11,119 bases of DNA from Methylobacterium sp. (GTDB lineage Bacteria > Pseudomonadota > Alphaproteobacteria > Rhizobiales > Beijerinckiaceae). Numbering within the stretch: the first letter of the stretch is position 1; each line of letters starts with the position of its first letter. This document shows, one piece after another, positions 1 through 7,266 of the stretch. Location of the stretch: contig JAJKJG010000413.1 in the NCBI GenBank assembly GCA_021154065.1, positions 1-11,119 on the forward strand, read 5' to 3'. The notes beneath the pieces were generated by a model. The model was given only the letters and a program-made list of their open reading frames with translations. It had not been told where the DNA came from and searched no databases. A program made the translations under genes and the position numbers.

Positions 1-491
1 GAGCTGACCGTCAGCGGCTGCCAGCATAGCCGCAATGTCACCCGCGCCAGCCTGCAAAAGCGCGTGACTGTGGTCGAAGATTTGTACGCGGCTCGTGCTC
101 GTATCGTGAGCCAGGTTGGCGGTATGCCGGTCATGGTTCATCACGAGCGAATCAAACAGAATGATACCCCACGAGAGGCGCGGGAAGGCGGCGACGACGG
201 CGACCGGATCAACTGGTGGAAGCGCCTGCCCGGCCAGGCTGAAGTCGAGCGAGAAGAAGTAGGTTTCTCCCGCATTGTCTAAGGTCGCGCCGGGCGGACA
301 TGGGAGCACCAGCGAGCGTGCCAGCGCGTTGCACACCACCTCATTGACCACGCTGTAGGGGTCCGCCGCAGTCGCCTTTTTGCAACCCCGGCAATCGCGA
401 CGCGCGCCGCGCCGGTAGCTCCTGCCGGCTGACCGGCAGCCGTGAGCACGCGGGGGCCCCACTGGTAAACTCGATACTTCGTTGCTGGCAT
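1..491 (-). pseudogene. HipA-like kinase-fold protein, frameshifted and cut by the window edge
   Basis: Two minus-strand frames join into one kinase-like product. The frame from about 381 down to base 1 is open and carries NEVVCNALARSL, then YFFSLDFSLAGQALPPVDP, then a catalytic-loop-like LVMNHDRHTANLA and a metal-binding-like QIFDHSHALL. The last two resemble the D-x(4)-N loop and the DFG-equivalent (IDH) of HipA-like/PI3K-like kinases. The other frame, starting at the ATG ending at 491, gives the likely N-terminus (MPATKYRVYQWGPRV, then AGATGAARVAIAGVAK). It crosses into the first frame only if one base is added in the five-T run at 377-381. Codon use is gene-like on both sides. The C-terminus lies beyond base 1. 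Either the gene is broken, the base call is wrong, or ribosomes slip on the A run. The ATP-binding lysine of the family is not clearly identifiable. Kinase-fold assignment is fairly secure; the N-terminal join is less so. Confidence 0.55.
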
Positions 492-685
492 GGGCCGCGC
501 GGGAAACGCCTACGAAACTTCAATGCTACCTATACGGGAGCAAAGTCACCAGATCATGAAAGGCGCTACTGAGTCGACGATATTAGCGCCCAAATTAGGA
601 CATACCATCGCGCCCCTTCGCTTGTGACCGCCCGACCTGCGGTGATAGGTTCCGCGCCAACAACGACGCTTTCGGGAGAAACGCC
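492..685. other. Divergent intergenic gap, AT-richer than its surroundings
   Basis: This gap separates the leftward kinase-like gene from the rightward DapA-family gene. Bases 521-600 are about 48% GC by hand count, clearly lower than the flanking genes, as expected of a promoter region. A weak sigma70-like pair can be read for the rightward gene (TTGTGA at 622-627 with ATAGGT at 645-650), but it is too poor to call as a promoter. A GGGAGA ribosome binding site lies at 674-679, ending six bases before the ATG at 686. No clear hairpin or operator was seen. Confidence 0.4.
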
Positions 686-1651
686 ATGGGCCGCCACAAG
701 GGCTACGTTCCCGCGGGAGTGATTCCGGCGACGCTGCTCGCGTTCAACGAGGATTTCTCGATCGACGAGGCCGAGACCCGCCGGCATCTGACGCAGGTCG
801 CGGCAACGCGGGGCATCTCGGCGATCACCGTCAACGGCCACGCCTCCGAGGTCCATGCCTGCAATGTCGAGGAGCAGCGGCGCATCCTGGCGCTGTCGGC
901 GGCCGCGGTCGGCGACCGGCTGCCGCTCGTCAACGGCGTCTATGCCGACGGCTCGCTCGAGGCGGCGCGGATCGCCCGGATGGCCGCGGAGGAAGGCGCC
1001 TCGGCGCTCCTCGTCTTCCCGCCGAACAGCATGGCGGCCGGCGGGCAGCTCCGCCCCGAGATGGCGCTCGCGCATTTCGGGCGCATCGCGGACGCGACCG
1101 ACCTGCCGATCATCCTGTTCCAGTACCCGGCCGCGACCGGGCTCGGCTATCCGTTCGAGACGCTGCTGCGGGTGATCGAGGCGGTGCCGACGATCCGGGC
1201 GGTGAAGGACTGGTGCGCCGACCCGATGCTGCACGAGCGCACCATTCGGACGCTGCAGGGGCTGCCCAGGCCGGTGACGGTTTTGACGACGCACAGCGCC
1301 TGGCTGATGAGCTCGCTCGTCATGGGCGCAAACGGGCTCCTCTCCGGCGCCGGCAGCGTCGTCGCCGATCTGCAGGTGGCGCTGCTCGAGGCGGTGAAGG
1401 CGCAGGACCTCGCGGCGGCGCAGGCCGTCAACGACCGCCTCTACCCGCTGCAGCAGGCCTTCTACGCGCCGCCCTTCCTCGACATGCACAACCGTATGAA
1501 GGAGTGCCTCGTGCTCCTCGGCCGCCTCAAGCGCGCCGTGGTGCGCCCGCCGCTCGTGAAGCTGCCGGAGGCGGAGATCGCGGGCCTGAAGGCCGCGCTC
1601 GAGGCGGCGCGGATCGAGCCCGAGGGCGCGTTCGCGATCGCGGCCGAATAG
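686..1651 (+). CDS. DapA-family (DHDPS/NAL superfamily) class I aldolase or lyase
   Basis: A 321-residue protein, close to the usual 290-320 of the dihydrodipicolinate synthase/N-acetylneuraminate lyase family. These are TIM-barrel enzymes that form a Schiff base between a lysine and a 2-oxo acid, usually pyruvate. Visible landmarks are the N-terminal PAGVIPATLLAF strand, the carboxylate-binding loop as GHASE at 51-55 (the family usually has G-T/S-T-G-E), the general acid/base tyrosine in FQYP (Tyr147), and the Schiff-base lysine in AVKDW (Lys174). All catalytic positions are present, so the enzyme should be active. The altered loop argues against true lysine-pathway DHDPS and for a catabolic aldolase or dehydratase. 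A GGGAGA ribosome binding site ending six bases upstream supports the ATG at 686. The CoA-transferase gene follows after 174 bases. Exact substrate unknown. Confidence 0.85.
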   Translation: MGRHKGYVPAGVIPATLLAFNEDFSIDEAETRRHLTQVAATRGISAITVNGHASEVHACNVEEQRRILALSAAAVGDRLPLVNGVYADGSLEAARIARMAAEEGASALLVFPPNSMAAGGQLRPEMALAHFGRIADATDLPIILFQYPAATGLGYPFETLLRVIEAVPTIRAVKDWCADPMLHERTIRTLQGLPRPVTVLTTHSAWLMSSLVMGANGLLSGAGSVVADLQVALLEAVKAQDLAAAQAVNDRLYPLQQAFYAPPFLDMHNRMKECLVLLGRLKRAVVRPPLVKLPEAEIAGLKAALEAARIEPEGAFAIAAE

Positions 1652-1690
1652 GCTCGGGCGAGGTTCGCCGGCCCGGCGCGCGTCATCGTC

Positions 1691-1773
1691 GATGATGGCC
1701 TTCGTCATGGTCGGGTGATGCGCATCATCGTCGGCATCATCGCGCATCATCTTCCGCATCATCCCACATCATC
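1691..1773. repeat. Array of CATCATC heptamers before the CoA-transferase gene
   Basis: Five exact CATCATC heptamers start at 1723, 1735, 1745, 1757 and 1767, so the steps are 12, 10, 12 and 10 bases. One inverted copy, GATGATG, lies at 1691-1697 inside a short near-palindrome (TCATC-GTC-GATGA). The array occupies most of the 174-base gap between the aldolase gene and the CoA-transferase gene. Mean spacing of 11 bases is close to one helical turn, so the copies would lie roughly on one face of DNA. That fits a cooperative protein-binding array, but a simple low-complexity expansion is equally possible. Just before it, CGCCG-GCC-CGGCG at 1666-1678 could form a small hairpin without a T run. 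Confidence 0.55.
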
Positions 1774-1825
1774 GGCGGCAACGTCCGGTCGCACCGGCCG
1801 GGTCGTTGCAGCTTAAGAGGAGCCC

Positions 1826-3058
1826 ATGCTCGACCTTCTGCAAGGCATCCGCGTCGTCAGCTTCAACCATTTCCTCCTGGGGCCGATGGGGATCCAGGCG
1901 CTCGCCGATCTCGGCGCCGACGTGATCGCGGTCGAGACGCCGGAGGGCGGCTGGCAGCGCCACTGGTCCTCAGGCGGCCTCTGGTGCGACGGCCAGAGCA
2001 TGCTCCAGCTCTGCGCCAACCGCAACAAGCGCTCGATCGCGCTCGACCTCAAGTCCTTGAAAGGTAAGGAGATTGCGCTGAAGCTCGTCGACACGGCGGA
2101 CGTCGTCGCGGAGAACTTCCGCCCCGGCGTGATGGAGAAGCTCGGCTTCGGCCACGAGACGCTGAAGGCGCGAAAGCCCGACCTGATCTACGCCTCGGCC
2201 TCGGGCTACGGGCCGGACGGCCCCTATGCCGAGCGGCCCGGCCAGGACCTTCTGGCGCAGGCGCTGTTCGGCATGATGGCGATCACCGGCCAGGCCGCAA
2301 ACGGGCCGCGGCCGGCCGGAGTCTCGGTGATCGACCATCACGGCGCCGCGCTCTTTGCCCTCGGCGTGCTCGCCGCCCTCGTTCGCCGCGCGCGCACCGG
2401 CCAGGGCTGCCGCGTCGACGCGAGCCTGATGCAGTCCGCCCTCGACCTGCAGGCCGAGTCGCTCGTCGCGTGGCTCAACGCCCCCGACCGGCCGAAAAAG
2501 GTGAACGCGCACAAGCACGTAGCCGGCTGGTACTACGGCGCGCCCTATGGCGTGTATCCGACCGCGGACGGCCACATCGCCCTGTCGCTGATCCCGCTCG
2601 CCGACCTCGCCGACGCCGTCGGCGAGCCTCGGCTGGCGACGTTTACGGAGGCGGATTCCTTCACCCGGCAGGACCAGATCGGCGACCTCGTCGCGGCCGC
2701 CCTCAAGGCGCGAACGACGGCCGAATGGGCAGCGATCCTCGACCAAAGGAAGCTTTGGAACGCCCCGGTGCAGGACTACGCCGCGATCGAGAAGGACCCG
2801 CAGGTGCGGCACATGGAGGCCCTGGTCACGGTGCCGGGGGCAGGCCCCGAGCAGGCGCCGATCACCCTCGTCAACCACCCGCTCCGCTACGACGGCGAGG
2901 CCGCCGAAGTGCGCCTGCCGCCGCAGCCGCTCGGGGCGCAGACGGCGGAGGTTCTGCAAGAGCTCGGCTTCTCCTCGCAGGAGGTCGCGGCGCTTGCCAT
3001 CGAGGGCGTGGTCCGGCTTGGTGAGACGGCTTCGGAGCCGGCGAGAATCCCGGCCTGA
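1826..3058 (+). CDS. Class III CoA-transferase (CaiB/BaiF, formyl-CoA transferase family)
   Basis: A 410-residue protein of normal family length. Class III enzymes move CoA between an acyl-CoA donor and a carboxylic acid through an aspartyl-CoA thioester; alpha-methylacyl-CoA racemases share the fold. Family signatures are the N-terminal LLQGIRVVSF and GADVIAVETPEGG, then NKRSIALDLKS, the ENFRPGVMEKLG segment, LIYASASGYGPDGPY, the PGQDLLAQALFG helix, and VIDHHGA with the likely catalytic Asp170. GQGCRVDASLMQSAL follows. An AAGAGGAG ribosome binding site sits about five bases before the ATG at 1826, so the start is well supported. It lies between the aldolase and the MaoC gene on the same strand, which suggests it activates the acid that the MaoC and SDR enzymes then process. 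Donor and acceptor cannot be deduced. Confidence 0.92.
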   Translation: MLDLLQGIRVVSFNHFLLGPMGIQALADLGADVIAVETPEGGWQRHWSSGGLWCDGQSMLQLCANRNKRSIALDLKSLKGKEIALKLVDTADVVAENFRPGVMEKLGFGHETLKARKPDLIYASASGYGPDGPYAERPGQDLLAQALFGMMAITGQAANGPRPAGVSVIDHHGAALFALGVLAALVRRARTGQGCRVDASLMQSALDLQAESLVAWLNAPDRPKKVNAHKHVAGWYYGAPYGVYPTADGHIALSLIPLADLADAVGEPRLATFTEADSFTRQDQIGDLVAAALKARTTAEWAAILDQRKLWNAPVQDYAAIEKDPQVRHMEALVTVPGAGPEQAPITLVNHPLRYDGEAAEVRLPPQPLGAQTAEVLQELGFSSQEVAALAIEGVVRLGETASEPARIPA

Positions 3059-3076
3059 TGGCACTCCGCTCTCCAG

Positions 3077-3170
3077 GGTCGTCCCGGGCGCCGCAGGCGA
3101 CCCGGGACCCATGGCGCCGGCGCATGCGGGTGGATCCCGGCTCTCCGCTTCGCTTCGGCCGGGATGACCC
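3077..3170 (+). repeat. Palindromic repeat (REP-doublet/BIME-like), copy 1
   Basis: A two-hairpin element in the gap between the CoA-transferase and MaoC genes. Hairpin one pairs GTCCCGGG (3081-3088) with CCCGGGAC (3101-3108) and continues as CGCC/GGCG around a GCA loop (3093-3095), with one bulged A. Hairpin two pairs ATCCCGGC (3134-3141) with GCCGGGAT (3158-3165) around a CGCTTCG-containing loop. The outer ends, GGGTCGTCCCGG and the complement of CCGGGATGACCC, form an inverted repeat. A second copy lies at 7388-7487 in the same orientation. Elements of this style are common between genes in Rhizobiales genomes. It may attenuate or stabilise the transcript between the two genes. Confidence 0.8.
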
Positions 3171-3208
3171 GCTATAGAAATGGCGAGGAACGACAGGGGC
3201 TTCCCAGG

Positions 3209-3664
3209 ATGAGCGACTTCTACGTCAAGCCCGGCGATCGGGTCAGCTTCGCCAAGACGGTCGGCGAGAGCGACGTCTATCTCTTCGCCGGCATCACCGG
3301 CGATCTCGCCGTCAACCACGTCAACGAAGCCTACATGGCGAAGTCGAAATACGGCCGCCGGATCGCCCATGGGGTGCTGCTGGTCGGGTTCATGTCGACC
3401 GGCTCGACGATGATGATCGACCAGTGCGGCGGCACCGCGGGGGACGAGACGCCGGTGTCGCTCGGCTACGACCGCATCCGCTTCCTCGGGCCGGTGTTCA
3501 TCGGCGACACCGTGAGCCTCACCTACACAATCGATACGGTCGACCCGGTGAAGCGCCAATCGCTCTCGAACATCTAGGTCAAGAACCAGCACGGCGACCT
3601 CGTCGCGGTCGCGCGCCACATCCTGCGCTGGGTGAAAGACAAGGCGGAAGTCCATGCGGCTTAA
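3209..3664 (+). pseudogene. MaoC-like (R)-specific enoyl-CoA hydratase, interrupted by one amber codon
   Basis: The hotdog-fold frame runs from ATG 3209 to the TAA at 3662-3664 (151 codons, normal for a single-domain MaoC hydratase) but has a TAG at 3575-3577, codon 123. Upstream are the hydratase motif AGITGDLAVNHVNE with the expected catalytic Asp32 and His37, then YGRRIAHGVLLVG. Downstream the same frame continues with VKNQHGDLVAVARHILRWV, the usual last strand of the family, so 28 codons are lost by a single base change. The full frame overlaps the next ATG (3654) by 11 bases, as in a coupled operon, implying it was intact recently. If the TAG is real, the product lacks its last beta strand and probably does not fold well. 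Family role: adds water to, or removes it from, a 2-enoyl-CoA. Start at 3209 is chosen because the alternative at 3164 begins inside the repeat. Confidence 0.82.
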
Positions 3665-4415
3665 AGGAAAAGTCTGCATCGTCACCGGCGGCGGCTCAGG
3701 CATCGGCCGCGCCACCTGCCTGCTCTTCGCCAAGGAGGGCGCCCGCGTCGTCGTCGCCGACAAGCGCCAGCAGGCGGCCGAGGGGGTCGCCGCCGAGGGC
3801 GCGGCCGCCGGCGCAACGATGTTGCCGACGATGATGGACGTTTCCCGCGACGATGATGCGCAACGTGTCGTGCATCAGACGGTCGAGGCCTTCGGCCGCC
3901 TCGACGTGCTCGTCAACAACGCCGGCTACGGTTTCGCCGGCACCGTCGTCGACACCGACGAAGAGGCCTGGGACGACCTCATGGCGGTCAACGTGCGCGG
4001 CGTCTACCTATGCTCGAAGCACGCCATCCCGGCGATGGCGAAAAACGGCGGCGGCGCCATCGTCAACACGGCGTCTGTCGTCGCCACGGTCGGCATCCGC
4101 AACCGCGCCGCCTACTGCGCCTCGAAGGGCGCGGTCGCGGCGCTCACCCGCGCCATCGCCATCGACCACGTCGCCGAGGGCATCCGCTGCAACGCCGTCG
4201 CGCCGGGAACGATCGACACGCCCTATTTCGACGAGATCCTGAGGAAGAGCCCGGTCGCGGCGGACTCGCGCAAGGCGCTCGAGGCGCGCCAGCTTCTCGG
4301 CCGGCTCGGGACGCCCGAGGAGATCGCCGCCGGCATCCTCTTTCTCGCCTCGGACGAGAGCCGCTTCGCCACCGGCACGATCCTGACGATCGACGGCGGC
4401 ATGACGGCGCAGTAG
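3654..4415 (+). CDS. Short-chain dehydrogenase/reductase (classical SDR, probably NAD-dependent)
   Basis: A 253-residue classical SDR. The Rossmann motif TGGGSGIG is at 11-18, and the acidic residue ending strand 2 (VVADKR, Asp36) suggests NAD(H) rather than NADP(H). NNAG is at 88-91, Asn113 is in VNVRG, and the catalytic Ser141, Tyr154 and Lys158 (YCASK) are all present. The APGTIDTP segment follows, and the protein ends with a normal family C-terminus (LTIDGG). It would oxidise a secondary alcohol or reduce a ketone, possibly a hydroxyacyl-CoA produced by the neighbouring MaoC hydratase. The ATG overlaps the end of the MaoC frame by 11 bases, with a purine-rich AAGGCGGAA just upstream. Its TAG is immediately followed by the stop of the convergent dctM gene, leaving no spacer for a terminator. 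Confidence 0.93.
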   Translation: MRLKGKVCIVTGGGSGIGRATCLLFAKEGARVVVADKRQQAAEGVAAEGAAAGATMLPTMMDVSRDDDAQRVVHQTVEAFGRLDVLVNNAGYGFAGTVVDTDEEAWDDLMAVNVRGVYLCSKHAIPAMAKNGGGAIVNTASVVATVGIRNRAAYCASKGAVAALTRAIAIDHVAEGIRCNAVAPGTIDTPYFDEILRKSPVAADSRKALEARQLLGRLGTPEEIAAGILFLASDESRFATGTILTIDGGMTAQ

Positions 4416-5729
4416 CTAGCCGATGAGCTCCGGCAGCCAGGTGGCGATGCGCGGGAAGGCGAGGATCAGCGCCAAGAGCAGGATGCTCATCGCGATATAG
4501 GGCACCACCGCCTGGAAGATGTGGGCCATCGTGACCTCGCGCGGCGCCACCCCCTTCATAGTCATGAGCAGGAGCCCGTGCGGCGGCAAGAGCAGGCCGA
4601 GCTGCATGCAGATCAGGAACAGGACCCCGAACCAGATCGGGTCGACGCCGAGCCGCTGCACCAGCGGCATGAACACCGGCAGCGTGATCAGCATCATGCT
4701 GACCTGGTCGACAAACACGCCAAGGAAGATCAGGAGCGCCATCATGCCGGCAACGACCGCGAAGGTGGACAAGCCCTGGCCGAGGATCGACGACACGATG
4801 CCCTCGGAGGCGCCGGCGAAGCTCAGGATCTGCGAGAAGGTCGTGGCGCCGAGGATGATGAACAGGATCATGCCCGAGATCGCGGCGGTGCCGCGCAACG
4901 CCCGCATCAGCGCCGCCAGCGTGAGCGCCCGATAGGCGAGCGCCAGCGCCATCGTCGCGATGGCACCGAGCGCTGCGGACTCGGTCGGCGTCGCGATGCC
5001 GGCCGACATCGCCCCGACGACGACGCCGAAGATCGACACCAGCGGCAAGACGTAGAGCACGAGGAGCCGGTAGCGCGCCCAGCCGGCGAGCCGCTCGATC
5101 GGCGCCGACGGCGCGAGCGCCGGGTTCGCCTTGGCGCGCAGGACGATGTAGCCGATGAAGGCGACGCTGAGGATCAGCCCGGGCACGACGCCGCCGATCA
5201 GGAGCTTCGAGATCGAGATGCCGGAGAGGCTGCCGAGAAGCACCGTCAGGGCCGAGGGCGGGATCAGCATGTCGACGGCGCCGATCGCCATGATCGGCCC
5301 GGTCGCCATCGCCGGGTGATAGCCGCGGGCCAGCATCACCGGCAGCATCAGCGAGCCGAGCATCGCCGTCGTCGCGATGGTCGAGCCGGAGATCGCCGAG
5401 AACACCGTCCCGGCGACGACCGCGACGACCGCGAGCCGGCCCGGCACCTGGGCGATCAGCCGCTCGACGCCGTCGATCACCTTGAGGGCAAGGCCGGTGT
5501 GGAACAGGACCTCGCCCATGAGGATGAAGAGCGGGATCGGGGTCAGGGAGAAATTGAGCACCGAGACGACGCTGTTGCGCGCCATCTGCGCAAGCCCGGG
5601 CTCGCCGCCGAGGAACAGCACCGCGCCGACGAGGTTGATGGCGACGAAGGACAGCGCCACCGGCATGCCGAGGAAGATCAGCACGGTCGAGCCGCCAAGG
5701 AGCAGGAGCGCCGCGAGCTGCCAGGACAT
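4416..5729 (-). CDS. dctM: TRAP transporter large permease subunit, DctM family
   Basis: A 437-residue, highly hydrophobic protein of normal DctM length, the ion-driven membrane channel of a tripartite ATP-independent periplasmic transporter. Family marks are an N-terminal membrane segment (LLLLGGSTVLIFLGMPVALS), the PLFILMGEVLFHTGLA segment, SGSTIATTAMLGS at about 114-126, LPVMLARGY, and the IPPS turn at 156-159. GIATPTESAALGA and FVDQVSMMLITLPVF follow in the second half. About a dozen membrane segments are expected. The start is set at the ATG ending at 5729 because it gives the proper N-terminus. A longer frame reaching 6548 runs through dctQ and part of dctP and is not real. The start follows the dctQ stop by 11 bases without an obvious Shine-Dalgarno sequence, so translation is probably coupled to dctQ. 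Confidence 0.95.
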   Translation of the reverse strand: MSWQLAALLLLGGSTVLIFLGMPVALSFVAINLVGAVLFLGGEPGLAQMARNSVVSVLNFSLTPIPLFILMGEVLFHTGLALKVIDGVERLIAQVPGRLAVVAVVAGTVFSAISGSTIATTAMLGSLMLPVMLARGYHPAMATGPIMAIGAVDMLIPPSALTVLLGSLSGISISKLLIGGVVPGLILSVAFIGYIVLRAKANPALAPSAPIERLAGWARYRLLVLYVLPLVSIFGVVVGAMSAGIATPTESAALGAIATMALALAYRALTLAALMRALRGTAAISGMILFIILGATTFSQILSFAGASEGIVSSILGQGLSTFAVVAGMMALLIFLGVFVDQVSMMLITLPVFMPLVQRLGVDPIWFGVLFLICMQLGLLLPPHGLLLMTMKGVAPREVTMAHIFQAVVPYIAMSILLLALILAFPRIATWLPELIG

Positions 5730-5740
5730 CGCGGCGGGCG

Positions 5741-6271
5741 TCAGGCGGCCGAGACGGCGTCGTCGCGCGGCCCGCGCGCCGCGTGGGCAAGCCGGTGCAT
5801 GCGGAACAGGAACTCGACGCCGAGCAGCGCGAAGGCGACCGGCAAGGGCGCCAGCATCCACCATTCCGGCGTGATCAGGGTCTTGATCGAGAGCGCCCCG
5901 GTCGAGAAGCTCTCGGCCGCGACGCCGGCACCGTACCAGACGAAATAGAGGCAGCAGAAAAGGCCGAGCGCGTCGCCGACCCATTCGAGTCCCCAGGCGA
6001 GCCCGCGCGGCAGCGCCCGAAGCACGATGTCGACCCGGATGTGCTGCCCGTGGCGCAGAAGCCAGGGCGCGGCGAGGAGCGTCACGAGGTAGATGACGTC
6101 CTCGGAGATCTCGGCGCTCCAGGGCAGCCCGCCGGCGCCGATGTTGCGCAGAAGCACGTCGGCGCCGATCACCATCGTCATGGCGAAGATCAGCGCCGAG
6201 GCGGCGAGCATCATGAGGTCGAGGACGCGGCCGTAGGCGCGCGACAGCCGCTCGACGATCCCTGCGGGCAC
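5741..6271 (-). CDS. dctQ: TRAP transporter small permease subunit, DctQ family
   Basis: A 176-residue membrane protein with four predicted hydrophobic segments (about 17-42, 56-71, 95-117 and 136-157), the normal DctQ layout. Between the first two lies the family signature LPWSAEISEDVIY (Trp51, acidic residues 54, 57 and 58), followed by RHGQHIRVDIVL, the conserved R-x-G-x-H-I-x-V-D pattern. The subunit pairs with DctM in the inner membrane and is needed for transport. The chosen start is a GTG (complement of CAC at 6269-6271), 15 bases after the dctP stop, with only a weak ribosome binding site. No better in-frame start exists that keeps the first membrane helix whole. It is the middle gene of a dctP-dctQ-dctM operon read leftward. 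Confidence 0.92.
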   Translation of the reverse strand: MPAGIVERLSRAYGRVLDLMMLAASALIFAMTMVIGADVLLRNIGAGGLPWSAEISEDVIYLVTLLAAPWLLRHGQHIRVDIVLRALPRGLAWGLEWVGDALGLFCCLYFVWYGAGVAAESFSTGALSIKTLITPEWWMLAPLPVAFALLGVEFLFRMHRLAHAARGPRDDAVSAA

Positions 6272-6286
6272 GGCGGCGCCGCGGAG

Positions 6287-7258
6287 CTACGGCGCCTTGG
6301 AGAACAGCTCCTTCAGCTTCGGCCCGTGCTCGGGGCTCTGCTTGACGACGCCGGCCCAACCGGCCTCGTAGGCCTTCTTGCGCCAGGCCTCCGCCGCCTC
6401 GCCGTCGAGCCGGATCACCTGGATGCCGGCGGCCTTCTGCTTCTCCGCCTCGGCCGCGTTCTCCTTCGCGACGTCGGCGTAGTTCGCCTCGAGCGCCTCG
6501 CCGGCCCGCGTCAGCACGGCCCGCTGCTCGTCCGTGAGGCTGTCCCATTTGCGCTTGTTGACGATGATCGAGACCTCGGCCGAGTAGAAGCCCGGGTCGA
6601 CCCGGTATCTCGTCTTCTCCTGCCAGCCGAGGTCGAAGATGCCGTGGATCGGCCAGCCATAGCCGTCGACGACCCCGCGCTCGAGCGCGGTGTAGACCTC
6701 GCCCGGCGCGGTCTGGATGACCGTCGCGCCGAGCGCCTGGAAGAAGTCGCGATAGACCGGCGTGATGCGGACCTTGAGCCCGGTCAGGTCCGGGCCGGTG
6801 ATCGGCTTGTTGAGGTAGAGGTGGAAGGGGGTCTCGTCGATCATGCGGGCCAGGAAATGCGCGCCCATCTTCTCGTTGTAGAGCTTCTGCATGTGGTCGA
6901 AACCGCCGTTCCGGCGCAGCTCCGCCATCGGGCGCTCGGTGAGCTTCCAGGCGTCGGCTTCCGGGAAGACGTTGGTGTAGAAGGCGCCGGTCACGAGCGC
7001 CATGTCGACGACGCCGTTCTTGACGGCGTTGCCGACCTCGAAGGGCGGCATCGCCTTAGGGCCGCCGATGAAGTTGATGCGCAAGCCGCCTCTGCTGTCC
7101 GCCTGGACCTTATCCATGAAGGGCTGGAAACGCTTCACGTAGGTCCCGGTCTCGACGAAGGCCGACACCGCGCGCAGGGTCGTCTCCTGGGCCGGGGCGC
7201 CCGTCGCGAGCACGGCCGCCGTCGCGGCGACAATCAGGGAAGCGAGACGCGCCCGCAT
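6287..7258 (-). CDS. dctP: TRAP transporter periplasmic substrate-binding protein, DctP/TAXI-type DctP family
   Basis: A 323-residue DctP-family binding protein, first gene of the TRAP operon. Residues 1-24 form a clear signal peptide: MRAR, a hydrophobic core, then APAQ with likely cleavage before ETTLRA. The mature protein shows family landmarks: the helix RFQPFMDKVQ, FEVGNAVKNGVVDMALVTG, GLKVRITPVYRDFFQALGA with the usual carboxylate-binding arginine at about Arg164, and PGEVYTALERGVVDGYGWP. These binders mostly capture organic acids through a salt bridge to that arginine, so a 2-oxo, dicarboxylic or aromatic acid is plausible; the ligand is not determined. The start at 7258 is preferred over an in-frame start at 7363 because of the signal peptide and a GGGAGG ribosome binding site eight bases upstream. 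Confidence 0.94.
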   Translation of the reverse strand: MRARLASLIVAATAAVLATGAPAQETTLRAVSAFVETGTYVKRFQPFMDKVQADSRGGLRINFIGGPKAMPPFEVGNAVKNGVVDMALVTGAFYTNVFPEADAWKLTERPMAELRRNGGFDHMQKLYNEKMGAHFLARMIDETPFHLYLNKPITGPDLTGLKVRITPVYRDFFQALGATVIQTAPGEVYTALERGVVDGYGWPIHGIFDLGWQEKTRYRVDPGFYSAEVSIIVNKRKWDSLTDEQRAVLTRAGEALEANYADVAKENAAEAEKQKAAGIQVIRLDGEAAEAWRKKAYEAGWAGVVKQSPEHGPKLKELFSKAP

Positions 7259-7266
7259 GGTGTTGT

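Noticed and set aside
487..522. Plus-strand GMGRAGNAYE, similar to the SMGRAGNxYDNA motif of IS3-family transposases
   Set aside because: Only about eight residues match, the continuation does not follow the family, no catalytic DDE segments or terminal inverted repeats are visible, and the stretch lies next to the better supported kinase-like start. An IS remnant remains possible but is not supported.
1666..1678. CGCCG-GCC-CGGCG as a terminator after the aldolase gene
   Set aside because: The stem is only five pairs and no T run follows, so intrinsic termination is not supported.
566..1762. 398-codon minus-strand frame opposite the aldolase gene
   Set aside because: It is the complement shadow of a well-supported gene in GC-rich DNA. 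The product is arginine/histidine-rich without domains, and its N-terminus comes from the CATCATC array.
1970..3763. 597-codon minus-strand frame across the CoA-transferase and MaoC genes
   Set aside because: A shadow frame running across two real genes and a palindromic repeat, of low-complexity composition with no recognisable motif.
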